Assembly: GCA_002440705.1 (NCBI GenBank)
Contig: DJVA01000065.1
Location: 14,456 to 78,455, forward strand
From: Flavobacteriaceae bacterium UBA6268
GTDB lineage: Bacteria > Bacteroidota > Bacteroidia > Flavobacteriales > Flavobacteriaceae
DNA: 64,000 bases
Direction of reading: 5' to 3'
Below, in pieces: positions 16,598-25,358 of this stretch. Numbering within the stretch: the stretch's first letter is position 1; every line of letters starts with the position of its first letter. Under the pieces are notes generated by a model that was given only the letters and a program-made list of their open reading frames with translations, was not told the origin of the DNA and searched no databases. The translations under genes and the position numbers were made by a program.

Positions 16598-19500
16598 ATG
16601 TTGAATCACCCCGTAGCATCAACCAAAATCTCCCTGAAATGTATCTTCCTGCTGATGCTGTTCTGTTACGGCATTTTTTTAGAGGCCCATGCGCAGCCCA
16701 TCATATCGGGATTCAAGCACCTAACTATTGACAACGGGCTTTCCCAAAACTCGGTTAATTGTATTTTTCAGGATCGTAGCGGTTTTATGTGGTTCGGAAC
16801 CCAAGATGGACTAAACCGATACGATGGTTATGAATTTCGACATTTTCGAAGTCAAAAAAACAATACAGAAAGCCTAAGCAATAACTATGTTTGGGATATT
16901 TATGAAGATGAGAAAGGCATATTATGGATTGCGACTTTTGGTGGGGGTCTTAATCGATACGACCCCGAAACGGACCGTTGGAAGCACTTCACACACGATA
17001 ACAAGGATCCTAAGAGCTTTCCGAGCAATCGCTTATTTTCAATAACTGAAGGAATATCCGGAGTCCTCTGGATAGGCAGTAATGAAGGACTTATCCGCTT
17101 TGATACGAAACTCGAATCTTCCGAAATGTTCCTAGCGGAAGATGCTGGGGGCAACTCCTATAAAGACAACTACATAGGTATTGTTTCTGACGATATTGAA
17201 GGGAATCTATGGTTGCGAAGCGAAGACGGACTTACGTTTTTCAACACTCAAGATGGTACCGCCACCAATTTCCGCGAAGCTCCATTTTCCAATGCTTTTC
17301 CGTTAGGCGACGTTTATGACATTAAAAGAGATGAGGATTTTTTATTGGTGTGCTGTGATGCCGGACTTCTGAAAATCGACCCCAAAACAAAAAGCGATAC
17401 TTTATTGCTACCCCTTAAAGATATGACCATTGACGGGCAAAATGTTGCCGTTAGAAAAGTCTTAGCCCTAGGTCACGATGAATATGCCATCGGAACCAGT
17501 CTGGGGCTGATCCTATTCAATGGAAAAAATCAAAAAAAGGAAGTCTACACCAGCAGCGCGTCGGATGAAAAAAGCCTGACTCACGGTTACATTACAGCAC
17601 TTTTTAAATCGACAGACCAGACCTTTTGGGCAGGAACACGAAACGGTCTCAATTGGGTGGATCAGCTTTACCCAGATTTTGTGCACCTTAGAAGTATTCC
17701 TGGGAAAGAGGGTCTTAGCAACCCCAATGTCAATTCATTCATCGAAGAAAAAGATAGCTTGCTGTGGATTGGCACTTCGGACGGACTTAATCTTTACAAT
17801 AAAAATAGCAATACCTTCAAGGTTTTCAGGAAAGAGGATAAGCCCTTTAACGGAATGACCAATAATTACATTTTGGTGCTTTTCAAGGATTCCAACGGGA
17901 CCAAGTGGGTTGGTACACGCGGGCATGGGGTTTTTAAAGTGACCGACAGCTACAACTTCGAACCATTGAGCCCCATTAATGAAAACCTAACAAGCACCTC
18001 CGTCCATTTCATGGCCGAAGGAAAGGATGGTACCCTATGGCTCGGAACCGGTGGGCGCGGCCTCTGGAAGTATGATCCCAAAACCAATACCGTTAAAACT
18101 TACCCCAGCGCCAAGGATGGAAAAGGACCGCACCACAGTTACATTTTTTCCATAGTGCCCGACAGTCAAGGAAATATCTGGATTGGAACGCCCACCGGGG
18201 GGCTCAATTTGTTCGATCCTCAAAAAGAGCGCTTTTTGTATTTCCTTAATGATCCCAATAACGAAAATAGTTTAAGCAACGACATCATTCTAACACTCTA
18301 CGAAGATCAGGAACGCACCCTCTGGATTGGTACCAACGGCAGGCTGAACAAGTTAATTCCAAAGTTGGAACCCAATATGTTCGAAAAACTTCAAGGTCGT
18401 GAAAAGGATTCTCTGTTCATAAGTTACGGCAGGGATGCTGGATTTCCCAATGATGTTGCCTACGGCATCCTTGAGGATGAAAATGAAAACTTGTGGATTC
18501 CAACAAATCAAGGGCTGGCCGTTTTTAATACACAAAGCGAAAAGGTTGTAAAAAACTATGATACCAGCCACGGGCTACAAAGTAACGAATTCAATCAAAA
18601 CGGCTACCACAAAGGGCTTTCAGGCAATTTCTATTTTGGAGGTGTAAATGGTTTGAATATGGTAAACCCCACCAAGATTTCACCAAACAACTTCCCTCCT
18701 CCTGTGGTTTTTACAAGACTTTCCATTTTTAATGAAGAAGTTCCGATAAGCACGCATTCCAAAAAGTTTGGGCTTGGTGCTCCTATAACAGCATTAGAGG
18801 CGATCTCACTTTCTTGGAAGCACGATGTCATTACCTTCGATTTTGTAGGCCTTAGCTACAAAAGCCCCGAAAAAAACCTTTACAGCTATAGGCTGGATGG
18901 TTTTGATGAAAAGTGGAGCCCTCCAGGTAAAAGCCGTTCTGCAACCTACACCAACCTCGACCCCGGAACCTACACGTTTTGGGTTAAAGCAGCCAACAAC
19001 GATGGCCTTTGGAATACTGAAGGGAAATCGCTCCAAATCCATATCAGTTCCCCGCCATGGGCCAGTTGGTATGCCTACATTACCTACCTCCTGATGGCCA
19101 TAGGCATTTTTTATTTGTTTCTTCGGTATCGCATCCAAAAGGCCACCCGGGAAATTAGGGTTCAAACCGAAATTGAACAGGCCCGATCCCAAGAGCGGGA
19201 ACTATTCCGAAAGCGAAGCGCCCGCGATTTTCACGACGAAGCAGGAACAAAAATTACCCGTATCGCTTTAATTGCCGAACTGGTAAAGCAAAATTCCAAA
19301 AACAACCCAAAAGTTCAGGAGCAACTGGAACAGTTAAGCGACAACCTCCAGGAACTCAATGTTGGGATGCGCGATTTTATATGGGCCTTGGATCCCTCCA
19401 AAGACAATTTTTACGATACCTTAAACCGATTTATCGACTTTGCTTCCAGTTTTTGTGAAACCGCCGGGGTACGGTTCAGTTCTGGAGTGCTTCCCGAAAA

Positions 19501-19837
19501 ATTCAAGGAGCTACAACTCAATATGGCCAACCGCCGGCATCTTTTGATGATTTTCAAGGAAGCTTTAAACAATAGCATCAAACATGGAAATCCAAAACAA
19601 GCCGCGTTTAACGCCGAAGTGAAGGAAGACGGAGCCCTTCAAATTTCACTAAAGGACAATGGCCAGGGATTTTCCGAAGAAACCATTTCAAAAGGCCATG
19701 GCATTCAAAACATGAAAAGTCGCGCAGAAGCAATGGGCGCCGACTTGAAAATTGAATCCCAAAAAGGAAAAGGCACCATCATTACTCTGGAACTATTAAT
19801 TACCCAAATGGGTGATGAAAATGCATCTTTGAAATAA
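16598..19837 (+). CDS. Propeller/Y_Y_Y sensor histidine kinase, NarL-type core
   Basis: About 1079 residues. After a signal peptide ending AHAQ it has at least ten two-component propeller repeats (for example GFMWFGTQDGLNRYDGYEF, GNIWIGTPTGGLNLFD), a Y_Y_Y domain (LDPGTYTFWVKAANNDG) and one membrane helix (WYAYITYLLMAIGIFYLFL). The core is HisKA_3-like with His in RDFHDEAGTKITRI, and the ATPase has N-box NNSIKHG and G boxes DNGQGF and GHGIQNM. It has no fused receiver or AraC domain, unlike the hybrid kinases for polysaccharide use. The start at 16598 is preferred because the upstream ATG lies in a terminator stem. It pairs with the regulator 15 bases downstream. Confidence 0.88.
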   Translation: MLNHPVASTKISLKCIFLLMLFCYGIFLEAHAQPIISGFKHLTIDNGLSQNSVNCIFQDRSGFMWFGTQDGLNRYDGYEFRHFRSQKNNTESLSNNYVWDIYEDEKGILWIATFGGGLNRYDPETDRWKHFTHDNKDPKSFPSNRLFSITEGISGVLWIGSNEGLIRFDTKLESSEMFLAEDAGGNSYKDNYIGIVSDDIEGNLWLRSEDGLTFFNTQDGTATNFREAPFSNAFPLGDVYDIKRDEDFLLVCCDAGLLKIDPKTKSDTLLLPLKDMTIDGQNVAVRKVLALGHDEYAIGTSLGLILFNGKNQKKEVYTSSASDEKSLTHGYITALFKSTDQTFWAGTRNGLNWVDQLYPDFVHLRSIPGKEGLSNPNVNSFIEEKDSLLWIGTSDGLNLYNKNSNTFKVFRKEDKPFNGMTNNYILVLFKDSNGTKWVGTRGHGVFKVTDSYNFEPLSPINENLTSTSVHFMAEGKDGTLWLGTGGRGLWKYDPKTNTVKTYPSAKDGKGPHHSYIFSIVPDSQGNIWIGTPTGGLNLFDPQKERFLYFLNDPNNENSLSNDIILTLYEDQERTLWIGTNGRLNKLIPKLEPNMFEKLQGREKDSLFISYGRDAGFPNDVAYGILEDENENLWIPTNQGLAVFNTQSEKVVKNYDTSHGLQSNEFNQNGYHKGLSGNFYFGGVNGLNMVNPTKISPNNFPPPVVFTRLSIFNEEVPISTHSKKFGLGAPITALEAISLSWKHDVITFDFVGLSYKSPEKNLYSYRLDGFDEKWSPPGKSRSATYTNLDPGTYTFWVKAANNDGLWNTEGKSLQIHISSPPWASWYAYITYLLMAIGIFYLFLRYRIQKATREIRVQTEIEQARSQERELFRKRSARDFHDEAGTKITRIALIAELVKQNSKNNPKVQEQLEQLSDNLQELNVGMRDFIWALDPSKDNFYDTLNRFIDFASSFCETAGVRFSSGVLPEKFKELQLNMANRRHLLMIFKEALNNSIKHGNPKQAAFNAEVKEDGALQISLKDNGQGFSEETISKGHGIQNMKSRAEAMGADLKIESQKGKGTIITLELLITQMGDENASLK

Positions 19838-19852
19838 CTATTTTTAAAAGCA

Positions 19853-20485
19853 ATGAATCTTACACAAAACATACGTGTTTTTATTGTAGAAGATGACGGA
19901 CTTATCCGTAATTCCCTAGAACAGCTTATTGGTGGCTCCGAGGGTTTTATGGTATTGGGATGTTTTGTGTCTGCAGAAGCGGCATTGCTGGAGTTGTCTG
20001 AAAAGAAACCGGACGTTTTGTTGTTGGACATCGATTTGCCCGGAATGTCGGGAATCGAAGCCATCCCAAAATTAATTAAGATCCAGCCCGATCTTAACAT
20101 TGTCATGCTCACAGTGCACGAAGAATCGCAAACGGTATTCGATTCCTTGGAAAAAGGCGCTGTAGGCTACCTCCTGAAAAGCAACAACCCAAAAAGAATC
20201 CTAGAAAGTATTTACGAAGTCTTTCACGGGGGAGCACCCATGAGCCCGTCGATTGCCCGACGCATTATCAGTTCTTTCAAGCCGAATTCGGAAATTGAGC
20301 TTTCTGAAAGGGAACTTGAGGTGTTGCACCAATTATGCAGGGGAGCAAACAATAGGGAAATCGCGGAAGATTTGTTCGTTTCTACGAATACCATTAAAGC
20401 CCATATCAAAAACATTTACAAAAAACTTCACGTACACTCCCGGGCCGAAGCTGTTTCAAAAGCCATCAAAAAACGGCTTATATAA
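19853..20485 (+). CDS. NarL/LuxR-family response regulator
   Basis: A 210-residue regulator. The receiver has VEDDGL, the phospho-accepting Asp in LLLDIDLPGMSG and the Lys in GYLLKSNNPKRI. The C-terminal LuxR-type helix-turn-helix reads LSERELEVLHQLCRG followed by NREIAEDLFVSTNTIKAHI. It is the cognate partner of the upstream HisKA_3-type kinase. Targets are unknown. The fibre genes and the convergent secreted protein are nearby candidates, but no operator was recognised. Its stop lies only five bases from the end of the convergent gene. Confidence 0.93.
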   Translation: MNLTQNIRVFIVEDDGLIRNSLEQLIGGSEGFMVLGCFVSAEAALLELSEKKPDVLLLDIDLPGMSGIEAIPKLIKIQPDLNIVMLTVHEESQTVFDSLEKGAVGYLLKSNNPKRILESIYEVFHGGAPMSPSIARRIISSFKPNSEIELSERELEVLHQLCRGANNREIAEDLFVSTNTIKAHIKNIYKKLHVHSRAEAVSKAIKKRLI

Positions 20486-20490
20486 TACCT

Positions 20491-22818
20491 TTAGTTGAAC
20501 TTACAGCCCACCGCAGACACATTGCCGCTGTGTTTAATACCCGGAGTGTTGTTTGGTACCGGAAAAGGGTAATCTGGAAATCGCAATCCCTTGACGGCCA
20601 CCTGTCCTCCCCCAGTAATTTCGATGGCGAATTTGCGAACACTGGTTGCAACACTGGCATCGTTTAGATTCACTCCTTGGGGAGGGGCCACAATTACTTT
20701 AGTGCCTGAAAAAATATACACATCCTGCATTCCCGGAGGTAATTGGCTTGCGGGAAAATGAGTAAGCTGTTTTCCGTTCACCACTAAAACAGGAGCTGGA
20801 TTTTCGAGAGGATTTCCTCCGGGAGTGTAACTCCATTGCTGCGGATGCAATGGATTGCTGGCAAAATAATAGCCGTTGACTTTATCTTGGATCCAAGTAA
20901 GCTCTGAGATATCTTCAGTTCCATAAAAAATGGCCCCGTGTTTATTTTCAGCTTCTATAGTGAGCATTCCCATTCCTAATGTTGGCCATGTTACCTTGGA
21001 AGACTGTCGGTATTCGCCGTCTTTAACAATGATGCTTACTGGTTTGTTTCCCTGCAAGAATACCAAAGATGCATCCATGGCTTTCTGAAGCGTTGCAAAG
21101 GGTGCAGTTTTAGTTCCAGGGTTGGAATCATTTCCATCAATAGCCACATACAAAGTTTTTTGTTTTGGCTTGCCATCGTTGTTTGCAACCGTTGGATGGT
21201 CAAAAATGGTATTGGCATCCAGCCAACTAAATTCAAGAGGGGTTTTTGGACTTCCTACCGCAAAAATGATTTGATAATTCTGAACTTTTGAGCCGGTTTT
21301 CAGGGTGGTAAACCGTGTTGTGGACAAAATTCCATTAAATAGGGGGGCTTTGAGGTCCATATCCACTTTGCCATCCATTTTGGACTGCGCTTCCTCCAAT
21401 AGGCCGTTAATGTCCATTTCGAGGATTTCCTCGGGGATGTCGACTCCCAAATCCTGAAGCTGTTTTAACTGGTCGGGGCCCGCCATACTAAGTCCTTCCT
21501 CCATCGCCGCAGAATTTCCAACATTGATTATGGGCTGGCCCTCCGTGCGCAAGCTCATCAATCTCTGTGATAAGCCCGGACCGTAAATGGTACCTCCTAC
21601 CGCACTTTTGGGCAAATCCATGTCTTCGAGTTCGTCGTCCATTTTGTCCAACGCATTGAACATGTCGTTGATTTGGTAAACCAAATAACTGGCATCAATG
21701 CCTTCTTTATAATAGCGCGAATCCTTTACCGGCAATTTGGATCGGCGTTGTATTTCCTGGGCAGCAGGGTTTCCTGAAGCAGCATATTTTTTATTGACCT
21801 CGGCCATTGCAGCCACCATCTGGTCTATCGTTGCGTTAATTTGGTCTTCAGCCATTCCGTTAGGACTAAAACCTGCCAGGTTTGCTGCAGATGCCAAAAA
21901 TTCCAAACTTGCCTTTGTTGCAAAGTTTTTCATTTTGGTCGCCGCCCCAAACAATTGAGCCCCCTTTTCGGCAAAATCCATAATGTCCAGACTTTTCGAA
22001 AGGGCTTGTACTGCGGTCCCCGCATAACCAAAACCATCGCGAGTCGATTTCCAACTTCCTTTTCCATCCCCATCCCCTTCATCTTCTGTCCCTGCCTCAA
22101 TCTGCTTGCGTTGATTTGGAGGTGGTGGGGGTTGGTTGGTTCCGTTGCCTCCAATACGAACGTGGGGCTTTGCCTGATATGCTGCCACATATTTTAGATA
22201 TGGAAGCAGGTTTGCCCTCCAAAATTTCTGAACGTCCTTCAATTGCTTCATGGCTTCACTATCGTTAACGCTTCCTTGCTCCATCACCATAAATTGTCTA
22301 GGAGACACGTGATTGATGGTCGAAAAATCGACATCCATACTTCCTATACCCGTTTCAGCCAAAACCATTTCATTATTCAAACAGTAGTTTTTACCCGGAA
22401 CATACTTCTCCATTTTCCCGCGGATATGCAAGGAGGCTCGTTTTGTGGTAGGGTTTACATAAAATGCATTGAAGAGATTGTCGGGATCCATTTTCAATAC
22501 CCATGCCGTAAGCTCGGCAGTGTAATCCGTATCGTTGGGACAATAATCGATGTACTCCTCTTTTATCACCAATACCGTTGCCTCTCCCGATTCGAAAGCT
22601 ACCCTAATGGGTTCTGGATACTGAGCCCCCATGCCCTTGATGCCGGCACCCAAAACACTGTTGGCCCTAACCAACTTGTACTCCTTAGCCAATTTATTGC
22701 CTTGCTGTTGCTGGTAAAGGCCTTCCATTCCTGAAGGCAAACCATCTGGAACTTGAGCAACTGCAGTACTATGAACAAAAAAAATCAAAGAGGCCAACTG
22801 GAATAAAAATGATTTCAT
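20491..22818 (-). CDS. Secreted protein of unknown function with an incomplete beta-helix-like C terminus
   Basis: This 775-residue protein has a signal peptide ending TAVAQ. The first 200 residues match nothing I recognise. A PPPPPN hinge near residue 230 leads to a helical middle part (about 260-450). From about residue 555 it resembles the N-terminal part of pectate-lyase-like right-handed beta-helices (DUF1565-like: YVAIDGNDSNPGTKTAPFAT). It ends abruptly at GNVSAVGCKFN, where such proteins usually begin their helix rungs. Either the helix is genuinely short or the gene has been truncated at its 3' end, where it meets the convergent regulator gene. Confidence 0.7.
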   Translation of the reverse strand: MKSFLFQLASLIFFVHSTAVAQVPDGLPSGMEGLYQQQQGNKLAKEYKLVRANSVLGAGIKGMGAQYPEPIRVAFESGEATVLVIKEEYIDYCPNDTDYTAELTAWVLKMDPDNLFNAFYVNPTTKRASLHIRGKMEKYVPGKNYCLNNEMVLAETGIGSMDVDFSTINHVSPRQFMVMEQGSVNDSEAMKQLKDVQKFWRANLLPYLKYVAAYQAKPHVRIGGNGTNQPPPPPNQRKQIEAGTEDEGDGDGKGSWKSTRDGFGYAGTAVQALSKSLDIMDFAEKGAQLFGAATKMKNFATKASLEFLASAANLAGFSPNGMAEDQINATIDQMVAAMAEVNKKYAASGNPAAQEIQRRSKLPVKDSRYYKEGIDASYLVYQINDMFNALDKMDDELEDMDLPKSAVGGTIYGPGLSQRLMSLRTEGQPIINVGNSAAMEEGLSMAGPDQLKQLQDLGVDIPEEILEMDINGLLEEAQSKMDGKVDMDLKAPLFNGILSTTRFTTLKTGSKVQNYQIIFAVGSPKTPLEFSWLDANTIFDHPTVANNDGKPKQKTLYVAIDGNDSNPGTKTAPFATLQKAMDASLVFLQGNKPVSIIVKDGEYRQSSKVTWPTLGMGMLTIEAENKHGAIFYGTEDISELTWIQDKVNGYYFASNPLHPQQWSYTPGGNPLENPAPVLVVNGKQLTHFPASQLPPGMQDVYIFSGTKVIVAPPQGVNLNDASVATSVRKFAIEITGGGQVAVKGLRFPDYPFPVPNNTPGIKHSGNVSAVGCKFN

Positions 22819-22885
22819 ATTCGAAAGGATTATACTTGATTTATAACTGTTTCCAAAAATAACCCCCTCCTAATTACCTATCAAT

Positions 22886-22899
22886 TACCCAATTGGGTA
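22886..22899. promoter_or_regulatory. Perfect palindrome upstream of tpx
   Basis: TACCCAATTGGGTA is a 14-base perfect palindrome in the divergent gap between the secreted protein gene and tpx, about 60 bases upstream of the tpx -7 box. A related inverted repeat (ATCACCCGTTTGGGTGAT) lies before the VWA gene at 23858. It is a candidate operator. Confidence 0.35.
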
Positions 22900-22959
22900 G
22901 TTTCGAAGAATAGCTTCAGTGCTTCAAAAAAATGAATTCAAAAGCAGGAAAGGATTCTG

Positions 22960-22967
22960 TATCTTTA
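22960..22967 (+). promoter_or_regulatory. -7-like box for tpx
   Basis: TATCTTTA, 16 bases before the tpx ATG; seven of eight consensus positions match. Confidence 0.45.
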
Positions 22968-22983
22968 ACCAAAATTCTGTGCA

Positions 22984-23484
22984 ATGGCAAAAATAACTTT
23001 GGGAGGAAATCCCGCCGAAACTTATGGCAGTCTGCCTAAAGTAGGAAGCAAGGCACCCGCTTTTACTTTAACCGGGGTTGATTTGAAGGACAAAACCTTG
23101 GAAGACTTCGGTGACCATAAAAAAATTCTCAATATTTTTCCTAGCGTGAACACTGGGGTATGTGCCACTTCCGTAAGAAAGTTCAATGAAAAGGCCGCGA
23201 AGTTGAAAAACGTGAAGGTTTTGTGCATTTCAAGAGACTTGCCCTTTGCACAACAACAATTTTGTGGGGCTGAAGGCCTCGAAAATGTGATTATGCTGAG
23301 CGATTTCAAAACCGGTGCTTTTGGGAAAGCGTATGAATTGGAAATCACCCGAAGTGCCTTTCAGGGCTTGCACTCAAGAGTGATCATTGTGCTGGATGAA
23401 AACAATACGGTGCTTTATACGGAACAAGTTTCGGAGATTAGCAACGAGCCCGATTACGAAAAAGCCCTAAAAGCACTGAAATAA
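22984..23484 (+). CDS. tpx: Thiol peroxidase Tpx
   Basis: A 166-residue atypical two-Cys peroxiredoxin that reduces hydroperoxides with thioredoxin as donor. The peroxidatic Cys is in FPSVNTGVCATSVRKFN near residue 60, and the resolving Cys is in QQQFCGAEGLENV near 94. The length is normal for Tpx. Its stop codon overlaps the dgkA start by one base (TAATG), so the two are coupled. Confidence 0.95.
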   Translation: MAKITLGGNPAETYGSLPKVGSKAPAFTLTGVDLKDKTLEDFGDHKKILNIFPSVNTGVCATSVRKFNEKAAKLKNVKVLCISRDLPFAQQQFCGAEGLENVIMLSDFKTGAFGKAYELEITRSAFQGLHSRVIIVLDENNTVLYTEQVSEISNEPDYEKALKALK

Positions 23485-23843
23485 TGTGGAATACTTTTGT
23501 AGGAAAGCGGATATTGGGGTTTAAATATGCTTTTCGCGGTGCCTGGATGCTTTTAAAAAACGAAGCCAGTATCCAAGTACAAGCCGCCATTGCAATTATC
23601 ATGACTGGTGCTGGGTTTTACTTTCAAATTTCAACTATGGAGTGGATTGCACAATGCTTGGCTATTGGTTTGGTATTGAGCATTGAAGGTTTGAACACGG
23701 CTGCAGAGGAAATCGCTAATTTTGTCCATCCCGATTACCACAACAAAATAGGTTATATCAAAGATGTTGCAGCAGGGGCCGTATTCTTTGCCGCTATTAC
23801 AGCCATTGTTGTAGGTGGATTTATTTACATTCCAAAATTTTAG
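23484..23843 (+). CDS. dgkA: Diacylglycerol/undecaprenol kinase family protein
   Basis: A 119-residue membrane protein with three hydrophobic helices and the family signature EGLNTAAEEIANFVHP, followed by IKDVAAGAVFFAAI. It phosphorylates a membrane lipid alcohol (diacylglycerol or undecaprenol); the substrate cannot be told from sequence. It is translated with tpx and precedes ftsK in many flavobacteria, but here two extra genes lie between. Confidence 0.92.
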   Translation: MWNTFVGKRILGFKYAFRGAWMLLKNEASIQVQAAIAIIMTGAGFYFQISTMEWIAQCLAIGLVLSIEGLNTAAEEIANFVHPDYHNKIGYIKDVAAGAVFFAAITAIVVGGFIYIPKF

Positions 23844-23857
23844 GATGCATGCTGCAA

Positions 23858-23875
23858 ATCACCCGTTTGGGTGAT
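23858..23875. promoter_or_regulatory. Inverted repeat upstream of the VWA gene
   Basis: ATCACCCGTTTGGGTGAT has seven-base arms and a four-base centre. It lies 15 bases after dgkA and 23 bases upstream of the -7 box of the VWA gene. There is no T run, so it is a poor terminator. It resembles the palindrome before tpx. Confidence 0.35.
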
Positions 23876-23897
23876 TGCCAAACTAACTTATTGAACC

Positions 23898-23905
23898 TAA
23901 ATTTG
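23898..23905 (+). promoter_or_regulatory. Bacteroidota -7 box for the VWA gene
   Basis: TAAATTTG, an exact consensus match, 50 bases upstream of the preferred ATG at 23955. Confidence 0.55.
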
Positions 23906-23954
23906 TTGCGCAAACAACGAGTTCAATATGTTTTTCGTTCTAAAACCAACTACC

Positions 23955-25355
23955 ATGAAATACCTCGCATTACTACTGTTTTTAATTTCTAGCTTACACA
24001 CTTACTCCCAAACTTCTGAAAACGCTAATGGTGAAGCTCCAATTATTTTTATCTATGATGCCAGTGGTTCTATGTGGGGTGCTATGGACGGTAAGACCAA
24101 AATGGAAATTGCCAAGGAGGTCCTTAATAGTTCCGTCGATCGCTTAGGGAAGGATCAAAAAGTAGGCCTGGTAGCATACGGGCACCGTAAAAAAGGAGAT
24201 TGTAAGGATGTTGAATTCTTGGTCCCTTCTTCCAATACTTCCAAAACCACCATTTCCAGGGCCCTTTCTGGCATCAAACCAATTGGGATGACCCCATTGG
24301 CCTATTCCGCAACTTTGGTGATCGATCAGCTTCGCAATAGCAAAGAAAAAGCAACCATCATTTTGGTTACGGACGGAATCGAATCCTGCAATGGCAATAT
24401 TTGTGATGTGGTAAAAGCAGCTCAGGCCGAAGGAATCGATTTCAAACTGCACATTGTGGGATTTGGATTGAAGGAAGGTGAAAAAGACCAGTTGATGTGC
24501 GCTGCCAAAGCGGGGAATGGAAACTATTATGATGCCGCGAATGCGGAAGGTCTTTCAGAAGTTTTAGATGAAGCTGTAGAACAAAAAGTGGATTCGCCTG
24601 AAGGAAATGTAAAAATATTTGCCGTCAAAAACGGAAAACCCATTGATGCATACATTTCAGCCTACGATGTTATTGCCAAACGGAAACCCATCAATGGAAG
24701 GACCTACAAGGACACCGTTTCTGTCTATTTACCACCCAGCACCTACACTATTGAAGTAAAACCCTTGGAAGGTAGTGATGTTACCGCACTTACCATTGAA
24801 GGGGTCCAAAGCTTTGATGATAAAGTGGTTTTCAAGGAAATCTCGTTCGACGGTGGAAAAGTAGGCATAAAAACCACGAATAATGGAGCCGATTGGGACT
24901 GTATGGTAAAAATAGTGGATGCCAATGGGAAGACCGCCGCCGCCCTGCGTTCCTACAATGCCCCAAAGGAAGCCGAGGTAAATCCGGGAACCTACAAAGT
25001 AACGATTCAGGCCTTGGCCATGGAGGGCATGCAAACCTATGCGGAAATTGAAAACGTCGTCGTAAAACCTGGACAAACGACGCCCGTTTCGTATGAATTT
25101 GACTCAGGTAATTTCAATATTTTTACCAAAGTGGGCTCCGAAAACATTGACACGGTGGTCACCATTTATGAAAAAACTAGTGGCACCTCTGTAGGAGGCG
25201 GCCGAACCTATTCCAAAGGCGCCAGTTTTCTTTTGAATCCCGGGACCTATAGCGTAAAAGTGGCTCCCTTGGGAAATTACAAAGACCGCGCGACACAAAA
25301 ATTTGAATTTGAATTGAAAAAAGGGGAAACCGTCGATAAATCCGTAAATTTTTAA
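23955..25355 (+). CDS. Secreted VWA-domain protein with tandem beta domains
   Basis: About 466 residues from the ATG at 23955, which gives a clean signal peptide (MKYLALLLFLISS, ending YSQ). An in-frame ATG at 23928 only adds nine residues. A von Willebrand A domain follows with an intact metal site: DASGSM, then the Thr in GMTPLAYS and the Asp in VTDGIES. The second half is two or three repeated beta domains with PGTY[KTS]V-type strands (PSTYTIEVKPLEG, PGTYKVTIQALA, PGTYSVKVAPLG). It is probably a periplasmic or surface binding protein. The membrane protein starting three bases downstream is a likely partner. Confidence 0.85.
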   Translation: MKYLALLLFLISSLHTYSQTSENANGEAPIIFIYDASGSMWGAMDGKTKMEIAKEVLNSSVDRLGKDQKVGLVAYGHRKKGDCKDVEFLVPSSNTSKTTISRALSGIKPIGMTPLAYSATLVIDQLRNSKEKATIILVTDGIESCNGNICDVVKAAQAEGIDFKLHIVGFGLKEGEKDQLMCAAKAGNGNYYDAANAEGLSEVLDEAVEQKVDSPEGNVKIFAVKNGKPIDAYISAYDVIAKRKPINGRTYKDTVSVYLPPSTYTIEVKPLEGSDVTALTIEGVQSFDDKVVFKEISFDGGKVGIKTTNNGADWDCMVKIVDANGKTAAALRSYNAPKEAEVNPGTYKVTIQALAMEGMQTYAEIENVVVKPGQTTPVSYEFDSGNFNIFTKVGSENIDTVVTIYEKTSGTSVGGGRTYSKGASFLLNPGTYSVKVAPLGNYKDRATQKFEFELKKGETVDKSVNF

Positions 25356-25358
25356 GCC

